DNA of 64,000 nt from CAYPHJ01 sp964410485 (lineage in GTDB: Bacteria > Desulfobacterota > Binatia > UBA9968), in NCBI GenBank assembly GCA_964410485.1, contig CAYPHJ010000008.1, positions 1 to 64,000 of the forward strand, given 5' to 3'. The notes beneath the pieces were generated by a model. It saw only the letters and a program-made list of their open reading frames with translations. It made no database searches and had not been told where the DNA came from. Shown here piece by piece: positions 35,404 to 45,218 of this stretch (its first letter is position 1; the number at the start of each line of letters is the position of its first letter). The position numbers and the translations under genes were made by a program.

Positions 35404-36894
35404 TTACGGGGCCGGGTTCCCACTGCTGTCATACAGGCGTACGCTTGCGTAGTTTTCCAGGACGGGTTTGATCTTGCGAGCGTCGCCGACCGCGACGATC
35501 TGAAGCTTATCGGGATTGAGATAGGACCGCGCCACGCGCTGAAGATCCGCAGCCGTGACGGCGTTGACCTTTTCGGGGTAGCGATCCCAGTAATCCTCGG
35601 GCAAGTTGTACAGTTTGCGTATGAGCGCAAGGTTTAGAAGCCGTGCGGGCTGCTCCAGCGCGAGCGCAAATGCAGCAACGACAGCGCGTTTGGTGGAAGT
35701 CAGCTCGGCTTCTCCGACCGGGGATTCGCGGACCCGCCGCACCTCATTAAAAATCTCCGCCAGTGCTCCGCCAGTCACTTCTGTGCGGACATCGGTGCCT
35801 GCATTCCACGGTCCCGGATATGCCAGCGCGGTGAAGCTGCTATAGGCGCCATAGGTATAGCCCTTGGCCTCGCGCAAATTCAAAAACAAGCGGCTTGCGG
35901 GTCCACCGCCCAAGAGGTGATTCAAGACCACCATCGGGATGAAGTCGTCACTACGCCGGTCGATTGCAATGTTACCCACGATCAATGTTGTTTGCACCGA
36001 GTTCGGCCGGTCTACAAGATACACGCTGCGCGCGTCAGCGGGGGAGGGATTCGCCGGCAGCGGCCATTTTACCGGCGGGCTTTGCCAACCGCCCAACCAT
36101 TTTTCCAGCTTTGGCAGCAACTGAGAAGGATGGATATTGCCGGCAAACGCCAGCACCGAGTCGTTGGGTGAGTAGCGCTGACGATGCCAGTCACGCAACA
36201 CATCGGGTGTCAGGGTTGCGATCGATTCGGGCGTAGCCGTGACCGCCGCCGCGGGATGCGTGCCAAACACCGCCCGATTGAACCTTTCGGCAGCGAGAAA
36301 TCGCGGCGATGCACGTTGCTGGCGCAACTGGACCAGAGCGCGCTTTTTGAACTGCTCCAACTCGCTAGCAGGAAACGCCGGGTTTAGTAGAATGTCGACC
36401 GCGACGGGAAACCACTCGTCAAAATTGTCGCTCAATCCCGAAGCAGTGAAGACCGTGTCGGTGGAACCGAAATTGGCGCTGGCCCCAACTGCCGCGCCGA
36501 GGCGGTCGAGTTCCTCGGCAATTTGCCTCCCGCTCCGTTTTTGCGTGCCTTCACGCAGCATCTGGGCGGTGGCAGAAGCCAAGCCCGGCAACTTCCCCGG
36601 CTCAAAGAGCGCCCCCGCCCCTCGAATATGGAGCTGTGAAACGACGCTGGGTAAACGATGATCCTCGAGGACCAAGACGGTCAATCCGTTGGACAGCTTC
36701 GCCTCTATTGCCCGGGGCAGTCGAACCTGGAGAATCTCCTCTGAAACGGGAGCTTTGCTCTTGATTTCAAGTTGGCCGGGCGCGACGCCGGGAGCGTGAC
36801 CGGGAACTTCCTGGCCCGCGAGCGACAGGGGGAAGAGCACAAGTGCGGTAAGCCATACCAGCGCGCGCGGGTATTTCTTCCAACGTGCAACCAT
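35404..36894 (-). CDS. M16-family peptidase, non-catalytic subunit
   Basis: About 496 residues from ATG 36894, with signal peptide YPRALVWLTALVLFPLSLAG. Both M16 halves are present (FAGNIHPSQLLPKLEKWLGG, LREAKGYTYGAYSSFTALAY), but the zinc motif HxxEH is missing: the site reads GLASATAQMLREGT. This is the pattern of the regulatory partner in two-subunit M16 proteases. The catalytic partner gene lies just upstream on the same strand. Probably periplasmic. Confidence 0.85.
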   Translation of the reverse strand: MVARWKKYPRALVWLTALVLFPLSLAGQEVPGHAPGVAPGQLEIKSKAPVSEEILQVRLPRAIEAKLSNGLTVLVLEDHRLPSVVSQLHIRGAGALFEPGKLPGLASATAQMLREGTQKRSGRQIAEELDRLGAAVGASANFGSTDTVFTASGLSDNFDEWFPVAVDILLNPAFPASELEQFKKRALVQLRQQRASPRFLAAERFNRAVFGTHPAAAVTATPESIATLTPDVLRDWHRQRYSPNDSVLAFAGNIHPSQLLPKLEKWLGGWQSPPVKWPLPANPSPADARSVYLVDRPNSVQTTLIVGNIAIDRRSDDFIPMVVLNHLLGGGPASRLFLNLREAKGYTYGAYSSFTALAYPGPWNAGTDVRTEVTGGALAEIFNEVRRVRESPVGEAELTSTKRAVVAAFALALEQPARLLNLALIRKLYNLPEDYWDRYPEKVNAVTAADLQRVARSYLNPDKLQIVAVGDARKIKPVLENYASVRLYDSSGNPAP

Positions 36895-37062
36895 CGTAGA
36901 AGCTTTCACTCTCCTACATTCACGAGTTTCGCGGCTTGGCAATTTTTCGATCGCGGCGACTCTCGCGGGCGGGGTCTATTCGCGCCAAGCCGCCACGCCT
37001 GCCCTGAGCGAAAGTCGAAGGAAACGCCAAGTGATGCTTGAAATAAAAAGATCTCACGCCAA

Positions 37063-38448
37063 CTAGCTCGACTCCTTGGGCTTGGTTCTCGGTAATGTGG
37101 TCACCACAGTCCTGTTCGATGACTGAAGATAAATATCGGCCACACGCTTGACGTCCGCCTTGGCCACCTGTTCGAAGTTGGCCAAGACCGTGTTAACCAA
37201 ACTGGGTTCATTGTAGTAGATTGCATAGCGGCCGAGTGCAAGGGCGCGGGAGCGCGTGCTATAGCGCGCCTGTACTTCCTGCCGGCGGAGATTGATGCGG
37301 ACTTTATCCATTTCCCAATCATCTACAGGGACTTTTTTTAGCCGATCAATCTCTTCGTAAATCAAGCGCTCGACTTCCTGAAGGTCGACCTCCGGCCGCA
37401 GAACCGCAGAAACCCAGAACAGCGAGAGTCCGCGGCGCTCTTCCGGACCGGCGGAAACCGTGACAGCCAACCCGAGATCCTTCACTAGTTTTTGATAAAG
37501 ACGAGATGATAGATCGCCGCCCAAAATCTGCCCTAACACGCGCAGAGGATACCAGTCCGGCGTGTTGCCGGGTACCGTTTTGTAAACGATGTCGATTCTC
37601 GGTGCCTGCGCGAAGGCGTCCTCTACGAGTCTGCGACGCTCGGCGGTTTGCTTCGGCTCGCTCATGTCGGGGCGCGATGGCCGCGGTTGCGAGGGAATGC
37701 CTTCGAAGTATTTTTTTATCAGCTCCAGTGCCTTGTCGGTCTGGAACGCTCCGACGAGCGACAACACCGCGTTATTGGGGGCGTAATAGGTGCGAAAAAA
37801 AGCCCGCGCATCTTCCACCGTGACCGCATTTAAGTCTTCCATTGAACCAATGGTGGAATGTTTATAGGCGAAATTATCATAGGCGGTTTCAATCACAGCC
37901 TCGTAAGTTCTGCCGTACGGGCGGTTGTCATACATCTGGCGGCGCTCCTCCTGCACCACATGACGTTCGTTGTCGAGATTGGCTTGAGTGACTTCGAGCG
38001 AGCGCATCCGGTCTGCTTCCAAAAAGATCCCCAACTCCAGCTGATTAGCCGGCATGGTTTGAAAATAGTTGGTGCGGTCGGGGCTAGTGGTGGCGTTGGC
38101 AGTGCCGCCGTTATTCGCCACCAGGATAAAGTGTTCGCCTTTGCCAACATTTGCCGAACCTTGGAACATCATGTGCTCGAAAAGGTGCGCGAGACCCGTC
38201 CGGCCGGGTGGCTCATCGCGTGATCCCACATCGTACGTGAGCGCGATGGAATACGTGGGCGCGCTGTGATCCTCGGAAAGAAGAACTCGGAGGCCGTTTT
38301 TTAACGTGAAGTCCTGAAACACGATCTTGGGCCTGGCGGTTTTGACCGCAGGAGCGTCGCCCGCAACAGAGTGCGCAATCGTAAGCGCCAGGAACAGGGC
38401 GCAAAGGACGCTCAACGGAGGCAGTGTCTGGGCAGGTTTTCTTTGCAC
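37063..38448 (-). CDS. M16-family zinc peptidase, catalytic subunit
   Basis: A 461-residue insulinase-type peptidase. It has a signal peptide (PPLSVLCALFLALTIAHSVA) and the inverted zinc motif HLFEHMMF in GLAHLFEHMMFQGSANVGKG, with distal Glu in NERHVVQEERRQMYDN. The C-terminal half (VLGQILGGDLSSRLYQKLVK) is intact. It precedes the non-catalytic M16 gene, so the two likely form a heterodimer in the periplasm. Substrates are unknown. Confidence 0.92.
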   Translation of the reverse strand: MQRKPAQTLPPLSVLCALFLALTIAHSVAGDAPAVKTARPKIVFQDFTLKNGLRVLLSEDHSAPTYSIALTYDVGSRDEPPGRTGLAHLFEHMMFQGSANVGKGEHFILVANNGGTANATTSPDRTNYFQTMPANQLELGIFLEADRMRSLEVTQANLDNERHVVQEERRQMYDNRPYGRTYEAVIETAYDNFAYKHSTIGSMEDLNAVTVEDARAFFRTYYAPNNAVLSLVGAFQTDKALELIKKYFEGIPSQPRPSRPDMSEPKQTAERRRLVEDAFAQAPRIDIVYKTVPGNTPDWYPLRVLGQILGGDLSSRLYQKLVKDLGLAVTVSAGPEERRGLSLFWVSAVLRPEVDLQEVERLIYEEIDRLKKVPVDDWEMDKVRINLRRQEVQARYSTRSRALALGRYAIYYNEPSLVNTVLANFEQVAKADVKRVADIYLQSSNRTVVTTLPRTKPKESS

Positions 38449-38777
38449 GGCGTTGGCTCCATATCACTTTCGATATCGTGCTTGTTTTCTGGGCTGGGTG
38501 CGCGTAAGGGCGTATGACCGACACGCGACGTACTAACCGTGTATGATATAGAGAAAAGCGGGAGGAAGAAAGACTTCACAGTTTTGAGCGTTTGCCCGTC
38601 CAATTATTATCTGGCCCGGATTCATCGGTCCGATACAGTGGAGTCGCGTTTATCCCTGCATGCATGAATCATCTGGGGTTAGATCAGGCGATGCAGAAAA
38701 TAGCCGCGTGTTCGTAGAGACGATGCGTAGCCCCGTTACGGCGTCTGAACGTGAGCTCGACCGAACGTCCGCCGGTG

Positions 38778-38830
38778 TTGTCAAGTCGTGACAACTCAGG
38801 TCACTTTATGCCAAACCGGGACAACTCGGG
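38778..38830. mobile_element. Possible IS21-like end remnant
   Basis: TGTTGTCAAGTCGTGACAAC, then CTCAGGTCACTTTATGCC, AAACCGGGACAACTCGGG. Two directly repeated GACAACTC(A/G)GG units about 30 bp apart recall the multiple repeats at IS21-family ends. No transposase or opposite end is found, so this is at best a relic. Confidence 0.3.
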
Positions 38831-38875
38831 TATATATCCAACGGTGATCTATCGAAAGCTAGGGAATATAACCAA

Positions 38876-38892
38876 AGTTATACAAAAATATA
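38876..38892. promoter_or_regulatory. 17-bp AGTTATACAAAAATATA motif, copy 1
   Basis: Exact match to 40168-40184. Each copy lies upstream of a LuxR-type regulator gene with a closely related DNA-binding domain (39283 and 40328). The AT-rich surroundings suggest a promoter or regulator site. Confidence 0.45.
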
Positions 38893-39282
38893 TCTCATTC
38901 CTGTTGTTCTTTTAGGTCAGTTATAATTAATTCCTTCTGTTTTCCGGAAGCACCCGCGAAGTCGTTCTTGTTCCTAGAAGTATGCTGGAATGATTTGATT
39001 TCAGCTAAATAGGGCGTAAAACTGATGTTGCACATAAGCTATCTGAATCCATCGATTGGCTGCAGCCGTGAAGTTGCGTGAAGGCGGGCAAGGCGGCGCG
39101 GGCACTCGGTCTCCGACAAAAGAAGCTTTGGCAAAAAACGAAAACGTGATATAGGAGAGGTCGCGGGCATCCGGGCAGAAAGGTAGCGAACCGTAAGCGG
39201 ATTCCCCTGATGCCACAGATGGAGCCAGGCGAGCCATCGAGTTGAGTTGAAGGCAAGAGAAACGATACCCGAGAGGGCAGCC

Positions 39283-39987
39283 ATGAAGCAAGAGACATCA
39301 CTGACGCTGCGAAAAGAGCCTTGGCTGAAAAGCAGACCAGCCGTTCAGAACAGAATTCATGTGGTGATTGCCGACGATCACCCGATCGTGCTCGCGGGAC
39401 TCGAGTCCCTCTTTGCTCTCGAAAAGGACATCAAGGTTGTCGCGCGCTGCGGCACGGGTGAAGAGACGCTGGCGGCCGTGCGCAAGCATCGACCGGATAT
39501 TCTGTTGCTCGATATTCGCATGCCCGGGAAGAATACGTTTGACGTGATTCGCGAGTTGCGCGATGAACACTTGCCGACCCGAGTCGTATTGTTGACTGCA
39601 GCGATCAACGACGATGAGGCGCTCGAGGCGGTGCGATTGGGCGTCGGCGGAGTCGTTCTCAAAGGCATGCCGCCGAAGCTGCTAATTCAGTGTATCCGTA
39701 AAGTCTACGCAGGCGAACGCTGGATGGAGCGCGGTTTTCTGAGCCACGCTGTCGAAAGGTTAGTGCAGCGGGAGGCCGGCGCGCGCGAACTCGCGAAGTT
39801 GCTGACGCCGCGCGAAATCGAGCTTGTGCGTATGGTCGCGAGCGGTTTGCGCAATAAGGAGATCGGCAAAAAACTTTTCATTAGCGAAGGCACCGTCAAA
39901 ATTCATCTCCACCACATTTTTGAGAAACTCAACGTCAATAGCCGGCACGCGCTGACACTTTATGCACGGAACAACGGGCTCGTTTGA
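39283..39987 (+). CDS. NarL/LuxR-family response regulator
   Basis: A 234-residue regulator from ATG 39283, preceded by GAGAGGG. The receiver has the acidic pair in VVIADDHPIVL, phospho-acceptor Asp in DILLLDIRMPGK, Thr in VVLLTAA and Lys in GVVLKGMPP. The C-terminal LuxR helix-turn-helix reads LTPREIELVRMVASGLRNKE, then IGKKLFISEGTVKIHLHHI. No histidine kinase is adjacent on this strand; the hybrid kinase at 41438 is a candidate partner. The 96-residue HTH-only protein downstream is its paralogue. Confidence 0.92.
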   Translation: MKQETSLTLRKEPWLKSRPAVQNRIHVVIADDHPIVLAGLESLFALEKDIKVVARCGTGEETLAAVRKHRPDILLLDIRMPGKNTFDVIRELRDEHLPTRVVLLTAAINDDEALEAVRLGVGGVVLKGMPPKLLIQCIRKVYAGERWMERGFLSHAVERLVQREAGARELAKLLTPREIELVRMVASGLRNKEIGKKLFISEGTVKIHLHHIFEKLNVNSRHALTLYARNNGLV

Positions 39988-40327
39988 TCTCGGCTTATCG
40001 CGTCACGAACCCGCCTTCCCGGGCCCTCCAGGTGGTACCGAGCCATTCACAGCTTTCACTTCAAAGTTTCGAGACCAAAGCGAAGCGCTTTTACCGCTTT
40101 AAATCTTTTCCGTCCGTCTTCTTTGGAACCTCCTTTTATTTTCCACAGCGCGCTATTTGTGAGCGTCAGTTATACAAAAATATAGCTTTGGCTATATTGC
40201 CAGGCTAGTCCACAGCTGCTACAGCCTGCGCCTTAGTTACAGAACGCCCCGCCATGCCACCACGGCGGTTCTGTGTTCAGGAAAGTGCCGGCTCTGGCGA
40301 AAACGCAACACTTGGGGAAACCTGTTC
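39988..40327. other. Intergenic region between LuxR regulators
   Basis: These 340 bp hold the second 17-bp motif (40168-40184), followed by TAGCTTTGGCTATA, a small inverted repeat. Nothing coding is visible. Confidence 0.4.
40168..40184. promoter_or_regulatory. 17-bp AGTTATACAAAAATATA motif, copy 2
   Basis: Exact second copy of the motif at 38876, here 144 bp before the HTH-only LuxR gene. Adjacent TATAGCTTTGGCTATA can pair with itself. Confidence 0.45.
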
Positions 40328-40618
40328 ATGAAAACGAAAAAAACAAAAAGAGCCACATCCAGTAGGAGCGAGTCTGCCAGGCTCTCCGCATCCAAAAGGC
40401 GGCCAATGCGACCACCCGACCCGATCAAGGTCCTCACCCCGCGCGAGATCGATGTCGTCCGACTCCTGGTCGGTGGCTTGCGTAACAGAGAAATCGCAAG
40501 AAGACTCTTGATCAGCGAAGGGACGGTCAAGATCCATTTGCACAACATATTTAGCAAGCTCGGCCTGGAGAGCCGCTTGGCGCTCGGCGTTTACGTCAAG
40601 GGAAAAAGATTCGTCTGA
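40328..40618 (+). CDS. LuxR-type HTH-only transcription factor
   Basis: A 96-residue protein consisting of a basic N-terminus (MKTKKTKRATSSRSESARL) and a LuxR helix-turn-helix (LTPREIDVVRLLVGGLRNRE, IARRLLISEGTVKIHLHNIF). There is no receiver domain. The HTH is clearly paralogous to that of the response regulator at 39283, so it may compete for the same sites. Confidence 0.85.
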   Translation: MKTKKTKRATSSRSESARLSASKRRPMRPPDPIKVLTPREIDVVRLLVGGLRNREIARRLLISEGTVKIHLHNIFSKLGLESRLALGVYVKGKRFV

Positions 40619-40628
40619 CTGTAAGTGC

Positions 40629-40703
40629 GGTTCAAAGGTCCCCGAGTTCAAAAGTTCAAAGTCCGCCTCTCCCCGCTTACCGGTTGAGTCGTTGAACCTT
40701 GAA
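40629..40703. repeat. GTTCAA/TTGAAC word-repeat palindrome
   Basis: GGTTCAAAGG and GAGTTCAAAAGTTCAAAG face GTTGAACCTTGAACGG. It follows the HTH-only regulator stop and could act as a terminator. Confidence 0.6.
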
Positions 40704-40885
40704 CGGCTCCTACTCTCTCCTTCCAGCACAGGTTCGCTCTTTTTTAGAGCGTTGTCTCAAGGGCGAAACAACAAAACGCTTCCTGTTGCAAATGCGGGAC
40801 GACGCCGAGGTGTTTCAATGCTTTTTGATTGGCATCCGAGTTGCTCTCTCTTACAGGGGAACGAACAGGTTCAGGGAGGAGATCT

Positions 40886-41242
40886 ATGGCAATGGACCGA
40901 ATCATCTTTGCGGCGCTGCTGCCGATCGTAATGGTCGTATGGGGTTGCGAGAACGTAGCTCTCATCGGGCGGCCCGACATCGATGCGGTGGAGCGCGCAG
41001 TGGCCCGCGATCAAGTTGTCGGGACTGTTGAACGCATTGACGGTATACGAAACGAGCTTCATGTGCGCTCGCCTGATGGAATGATGAACGTTATCAAGTA
41101 CGATACGCACACACGCGTGGTGGGCCGCGACGATGTCCAGCTAAAGCCTGAAACAGTACGTCCGGGCGATCAGGTACGCATCCAGATGGACGAGCACCGC
41201 GCGCAATACGCCAACGTTATACGTATGGATACGGCTCGTTGA
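40886..41242 (+). CDS. Small lipoprotein, beta-rich (DUF5666-like)
   Basis: 118 residues from ATG 40886, preceded by AGGGAGGAG. A signal peptide with lipobox is visible (IIFAALLPIVMVVWGCENVA). The mature part, including VVGTVERIDGIRNELHVRSP and RPGDQVRIQMDEHRAQYANV, resembles small OB-like beta domains of the DUF5666 kind. Role unknown. Confidence 0.7.
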   Translation: MAMDRIIFAALLPIVMVVWGCENVALIGRPDIDAVERAVARDQVVGTVERIDGIRNELHVRSPDGMMNVIKYDTHTRVVGRDDVQLKPETVRPGDQVRIQMDEHRAQYANVIRMDTAR

Positions 41243-41437
41243 CGCCCTGATGCTTGGGCGTTCTCATCCGTGAACATGCGTAGCCGTGCCCTCCAACCGC
41301 GCGGCGGCAGTGGCAGAAGTTAAGTTTGGACGTTCAATTTGGGCACGGCTAGCCACTGCCGCCAGCTCTCCTCTGTAGACCCAACGCAAGGCCACTTCCC
41401 TGGTCATCGGGTTTTGCGACTCGAATGCTACTACGGC

Positions 41438-44176
41438 TCAGGACGATCTGAAGAAGTCGCGCCCAGCATTCTGGGGCGATCCCGATTGCACAACATCGTG
41501 TGGTAATGAAGGATTTGTGACGTGCGCGTTCGTCGAGCACACTTCAGCTCGGGCCAGCGCGTGTTCCAATTGAGCGAAGTCGACCGGTTTGGTGAGATAG
41601 GCATGGAAGCCCGCTTCGCGGGCTCGCTGTTCGTCTCGTCCATATCCGCTGATGCCCACGAAATAAGTGCCTTCCAAGCCGCGCTGTTGGCGCAGGGCGT
41701 TAACCACTTCATAGCCATCCATTTCCGGCAACCCGATATCACATAGAACGACATCGGGGGAAAAGACGGGGGCCATCTTCAAAGCTTGTGATCCGCTTTG
41801 GACGGCTTTGCAGGTATGACCCATGTGCTCTAAAATCAGCTGCGCGCTACGCGCCGCCATCTCATTGTCTTCAATCAAGAGGATACGGCACGGGGAAGGG
41901 GTGCCCTGATTGACCGCGCTCTTTGGCTCGGCAGCGCTTACTCGTTGTTGGAGCGGCAAGTGAATGGTGAATTCCGATCCGTGCCCAGGACCTGCGCTCC
42001 AAGCCTCAACCTTGCCACCGTGAAGCTCAACAATTCCCTTTGCCAGGGCCAATCCAAGCCCCAGGCCGCCGCGGCTGCGATCAAGGCTGCGATCCGCCTG
42101 AATAAACGGTTCGAAAACCCACGCCAGTACCTCCGGCTCGATTCCGATCCCGGTGTCGCGCACGGTAAGCACCGCGTTAGAGTCGGCGTGGCATTCCAGC
42201 TCCACCGTGACGGCGCCGCCCGGCTCAGTGAATTTATTGGCATTGCTTAACAGGTTTGCCAGCGCTTGCGCCAGGCGCGTAGGGTCTCCCACAATCCAGG
42301 CAGGCCGTTGCGGGAGGCGCAGCTCCAAGCGGACTCCGTTCGCCTCGAAAATGCTCCGGGAGTCTTCGACCGTGTCGCGAACAATAGAGGCAAAATCACA
42401 AGATTCATTCCTTAGCTGGATCCTGCCGCTCGAGATCCGTGATACATCCAATAAGTCATCGACCAGCCGGGCCATATGCGTGAGTTGCCGGTCGATCATG
42501 TCGCGAACTTCCGTGAATTGTGGGTCTGCCTGGCCGTGGCCACGCAGCACTTGCGTGCAGTTACTGATGATGCCGAGCGGGTTTCGCAGCTCATGACCCA
42601 GCATCGCCATAAAACTGTCTTTGCGCTGATCCGCTTCACGCAATGCTTCTTCCGCCCATTTACGCTCGGTGATATCGTTGCTGACCCTAATCGTTGCGCG
42701 TGGTTGTTTTTGCTCATCGCGTTGCAGGACCCAGACGCTAACCACATAAATCTCTTTACCGTCACGCGTGCGTTGCTTTAATTCTCCTTTCCACTCTCCC
42801 TCCAGGAAGAGAAGCCGGTTGATCTCGCTTGTACTCTCGGGAAATTGCGTTTGTAATAATTCTTGGCTGACGCGCCCCAGCGCTTCCTCTTTTGTCCAGC
42901 CGTACATCGACTCCGTGCCGCGGTTCCAGTATATGATGCGATCGTCGATATCGCAGACAACCACTGGCGCTAGATCCAACATGCGCGCGTAGTCGCGCAG
43001 TTGGTTTTCGCTCTGCGCGATCTTTTGTTTCGCTGCCTCTGCCTCCAGCTGTCTTGCTTCGGCGACTAGCCGGCGCTCCCGTTCTGACGCCGCTTCACGC
43101 GCAGTCGATCCCGCCAGCGACAGCGCTTCATGAAGAGACCTCACCTCCGAAACCGCCGAAATCTGGAGATCGATGGGATCTCCGCGCTGGATTGCATCTG
43201 CGGACATCGCAAGCTTAGAAATCGGCGCGGTGATTCGTTTACCGATGGTCAACGCTACCGCGAGACCCAAGAACAGGAGAATGGCCCCGCCGGCGGCCAT
43301 CATGTAAAGCGAGCGATTCAGAGGTCTGTCGAGTATAGCTTGCGGCACCCCCACCGAAGTGGTCCATCCCGTTTTGTTCGACCGGGCAAACGCGTAGTAA
43401 AAAGGCACTTCGTCCCGCTTCAGACGACTGCCGGACCCTTGTTCCGAGACGGCAATTTTGGAAAGAATCTCCGCCGAAGCAGGGCGCCCGATATAAAACT
43501 CCGGGGCGACGCTGCGAGCAACGATAATTCCGTTCCTGTCAAGAATAACTCCAGACCATTCGGAGGGAAGATTTTGTTCGAACAGAAGTTCGGTCAAGAT
43601 CGTGGGATCGATAGCGATCTCAAGCGCATATAGTACTTTGCCGTCGCGCAAAACCGGCATGCCCACAACGATCGTCGGCCGTTGTGTCGAAAATGAAACG
43701 AAAACGTCGGACACGACGAACTTACCGCCAAGGGCTTGTTTGACGGAATGAGGACCGCCTACCGGCAAGTCGGGGTAACGCGCGTCGATCGTTGCCGGAG
43801 TCGTTTCGCGCAAGGGATTTGGCAGAGGTGTACCGAATGGGCGAGCAGTATTGAGCATCTGATGCCCGGAGGTATCGAAGAGCACGATGCGATTGCCACT
43901 GGGTCTTGCGGCAACCGCTCGCACGGACAACTCGAAGAAGCTTTTAAAATCTGCGGCGTCCAAATAGGGTGACGCGGCGAGTGTCTCCAGCAGCGCGTGG
44001 GCCGTGCCGACTTCTCGATCGACCGCCAGCGACAAAGCACGTGCCGTGTCGAGCAGTCCGCGGCTAATGGCGTCACGCTGGAACTGCACGTGTTGGCGCA
44101 ACATGATGGCGGCAAAGGCCAGCAGCGGCAGCACGGCAGCCAGTACGAGCAGAACGAGGTGCGATTTGAGTCTCAT
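41438..44176 (-). CDS. dCache-HAMP-PAS hybrid sensor histidine kinase
   Basis: A 912-residue membrane sensor: TM1 (about 8-26), an extracytoplasmic Cache-like domain (about 30-285), TM2 (about 290-312), HAMP (IGKRITAPISKLAMSADAIQ), a coiled coil, PAS (about 405-510), HisKA with FMAMLGHELRNPLGIISN, HATPase with GIGIEPEVLAWVFEPFIQAD and GLGLGLALAKGI, and a C-terminal receiver with Asp in PDVVLCDIGLPEMDGYEV. It is a full phosphorelay protein; the likely ligand is a small extracellular molecule. The LuxR regulators upstream are candidate outputs. Confidence 0.93.
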   Translation of the reverse strand: MRLKSHLVLLVLAAVLPLLAFAAIMLRQHVQFQRDAISRGLLDTARALSLAVDREVGTAHALLETLAASPYLDAADFKSFFELSVRAVAARPSGNRIVLFDTSGHQMLNTARPFGTPLPNPLRETTPATIDARYPDLPVGGPHSVKQALGGKFVVSDVFVSFSTQRPTIVVGMPVLRDGKVLYALEIAIDPTILTELLFEQNLPSEWSGVILDRNGIIVARSVAPEFYIGRPASAEILSKIAVSEQGSGSRLKRDEVPFYYAFARSNKTGWTTSVGVPQAILDRPLNRSLYMMAAGGAILLFLGLAVALTIGKRITAPISKLAMSADAIQRGDPIDLQISAVSEVRSLHEALSLAGSTAREAASERERRLVAEARQLEAEAAKQKIAQSENQLRDYARMLDLAPVVVCDIDDRIIYWNRGTESMYGWTKEEALGRVSQELLQTQFPESTSEINRLLFLEGEWKGELKQRTRDGKEIYVVSVWVLQRDEQKQPRATIRVSNDITERKWAEEALREADQRKDSFMAMLGHELRNPLGIISNCTQVLRGHGQADPQFTEVRDMIDRQLTHMARLVDDLLDVSRISSGRIQLRNESCDFASIVRDTVEDSRSIFEANGVRLELRLPQRPAWIVGDPTRLAQALANLLSNANKFTEPGGAVTVELECHADSNAVLTVRDTGIGIEPEVLAWVFEPFIQADRSLDRSRGGLGLGLALAKGIVELHGGKVEAWSAGPGHGSEFTIHLPLQQRVSAAEPKSAVNQGTPSPCRILLIEDNEMAARSAQLILEHMGHTCKAVQSGSQALKMAPVFSPDVVLCDIGLPEMDGYEVVNALRQQRGLEGTYFVGISGYGRDEQRAREAGFHAYLTKPVDFAQLEHALARAEVCSTNAHVTNPSLPHDVVQSGSPQNAGRDFFRSS

Positions 44177-44472
44177 GGCCAGACTCCGACGCGTACACGG
44201 CGGCTATCTCGTTAGATAGACTTCGTCACACGTCGTGTATAGAGCTTCGCTTTCAGGTAAGAACAAGGCACGAGATGATGGCCCATAATACCAACTAAGT
44301 TTCAAAGGACAAGAACTCAGGCGAAGAAAGTGAACTGAACTCAAAATTTTGTTAACGAGCGTGTTTCTGTTGGGGGTTTGAATGATTTCGAGCCGTGACG
44401 TACATTTGTTCTTCACGCGCTTGCCATAGAAGCGTTCGGCGTTTACGTTAATGTGACAGCTCGGACCGCCAA

Positions 44473-45207
44473 ATGGACGAAACTGACAAGTATTCCGGCG
44501 CTAAAAACACAATCCGTCAACTGCGCACGGCGCGCATGTTGAAGTTGATTCTGATTCTCGTTCTTTTGACGGCGCTGCCGATGCTCTGGCGTTTAAGCTT
44601 GTTTGGGGATTGGGCGAACGTGGAATCAGTCGTCGCCTGGAAGCGCTTCATTAACCATTATCCGGGCACGTTCTTGTGGGTAGTAGCCGCGTACCTGGTC
44701 GCGAGTCTGGTTTTGTTTCCCATAACGATCTTGAATGTCGCCACTGTGCTGACCTTTGGTCCTGTTGTAGGCAATCTATACGCACTCATCGGTTGGTTGG
44801 CGAGCGCCTGTATGGGCTTCGGTCTCGGTCGGCTTTTTGGCATGGAACTGGTGCACAGATGGTTACAACCGCGGGTTCACAGACGTATCCAGCAAGTTAA
44901 AAACCGGGGGTTTCTTGCTGTGTTGATCTTGCGGCTCGTCCCTTTGGCTCCATTTACGATCGTCAATATCTTTGTCGGCGCTTCGGGTATCGCTTTCCGA
45001 GATTTTACTCTGGCCAGCGTGGTTGGTCGGATGCCGGGAGTTGTTATTCTCACGCTGGCTGGTGTCCAGTTAGAACACTTTCTGCGTCATCCAGCACTGG
45101 GAGGCTTGATCATTCTGATGATGATCGTGGTCGTGCTTCCCATCGTGAGCCGTTTGCTGTTCAAGCGCTGGGCGTTGAGTCAAGCGAGCGAAACTCGTTC
45201 AGGGTAG
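44473..45207 (+). CDS. TVP38/TMEM64 (VTT domain) membrane protein
   Basis: A 244-residue DedA-superfamily protein. The VTT core shows LFPITILNVATVLTFGPVVG, LIGWLASACMGFGLGRLFG and VLILRLVPLAPFTIVNIFVG with ASGIAFRDF. About five or six TM helices. Related proteins are linked to lipid scrambling or membrane homeostasis. It is convergent with the receiver gene, 11 bp apart. Confidence 0.88.
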   Translation: MDETDKYSGAKNTIRQLRTARMLKLILILVLLTALPMLWRLSLFGDWANVESVVAWKRFINHYPGTFLWVVAAYLVASLVLFPITILNVATVLTFGPVVGNLYALIGWLASACMGFGLGRLFGMELVHRWLQPRVHRRIQQVKNRGFLAVLILRLVPLAPFTIVNIFVGASGIAFRDFTLASVVGRMPGVVILTLAGVQLEHFLRHPALGGLIILMMIVVVLPIVSRLLFKRWALSQASETRSG

Positions 45208-45218
45208 CCGATTTTCGG

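Larger units (their letters stand above)
38449..39282. other. Long intergenic region with IS-like end and AT-rich segment
   Basis: This 834-bp gap has no convincing gene. It contains a direct repeat GACAACTCAGG (38790-38800) and GACAACTCGGG (38820-38830) resembling the multiple terminal repeats of IS21-type elements, an AT-rich stretch (about 38860-38950), and the 17-bp motif at 38876. The second half is GC-rich again and leads into the response regulator gene. Confidence 0.45.
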
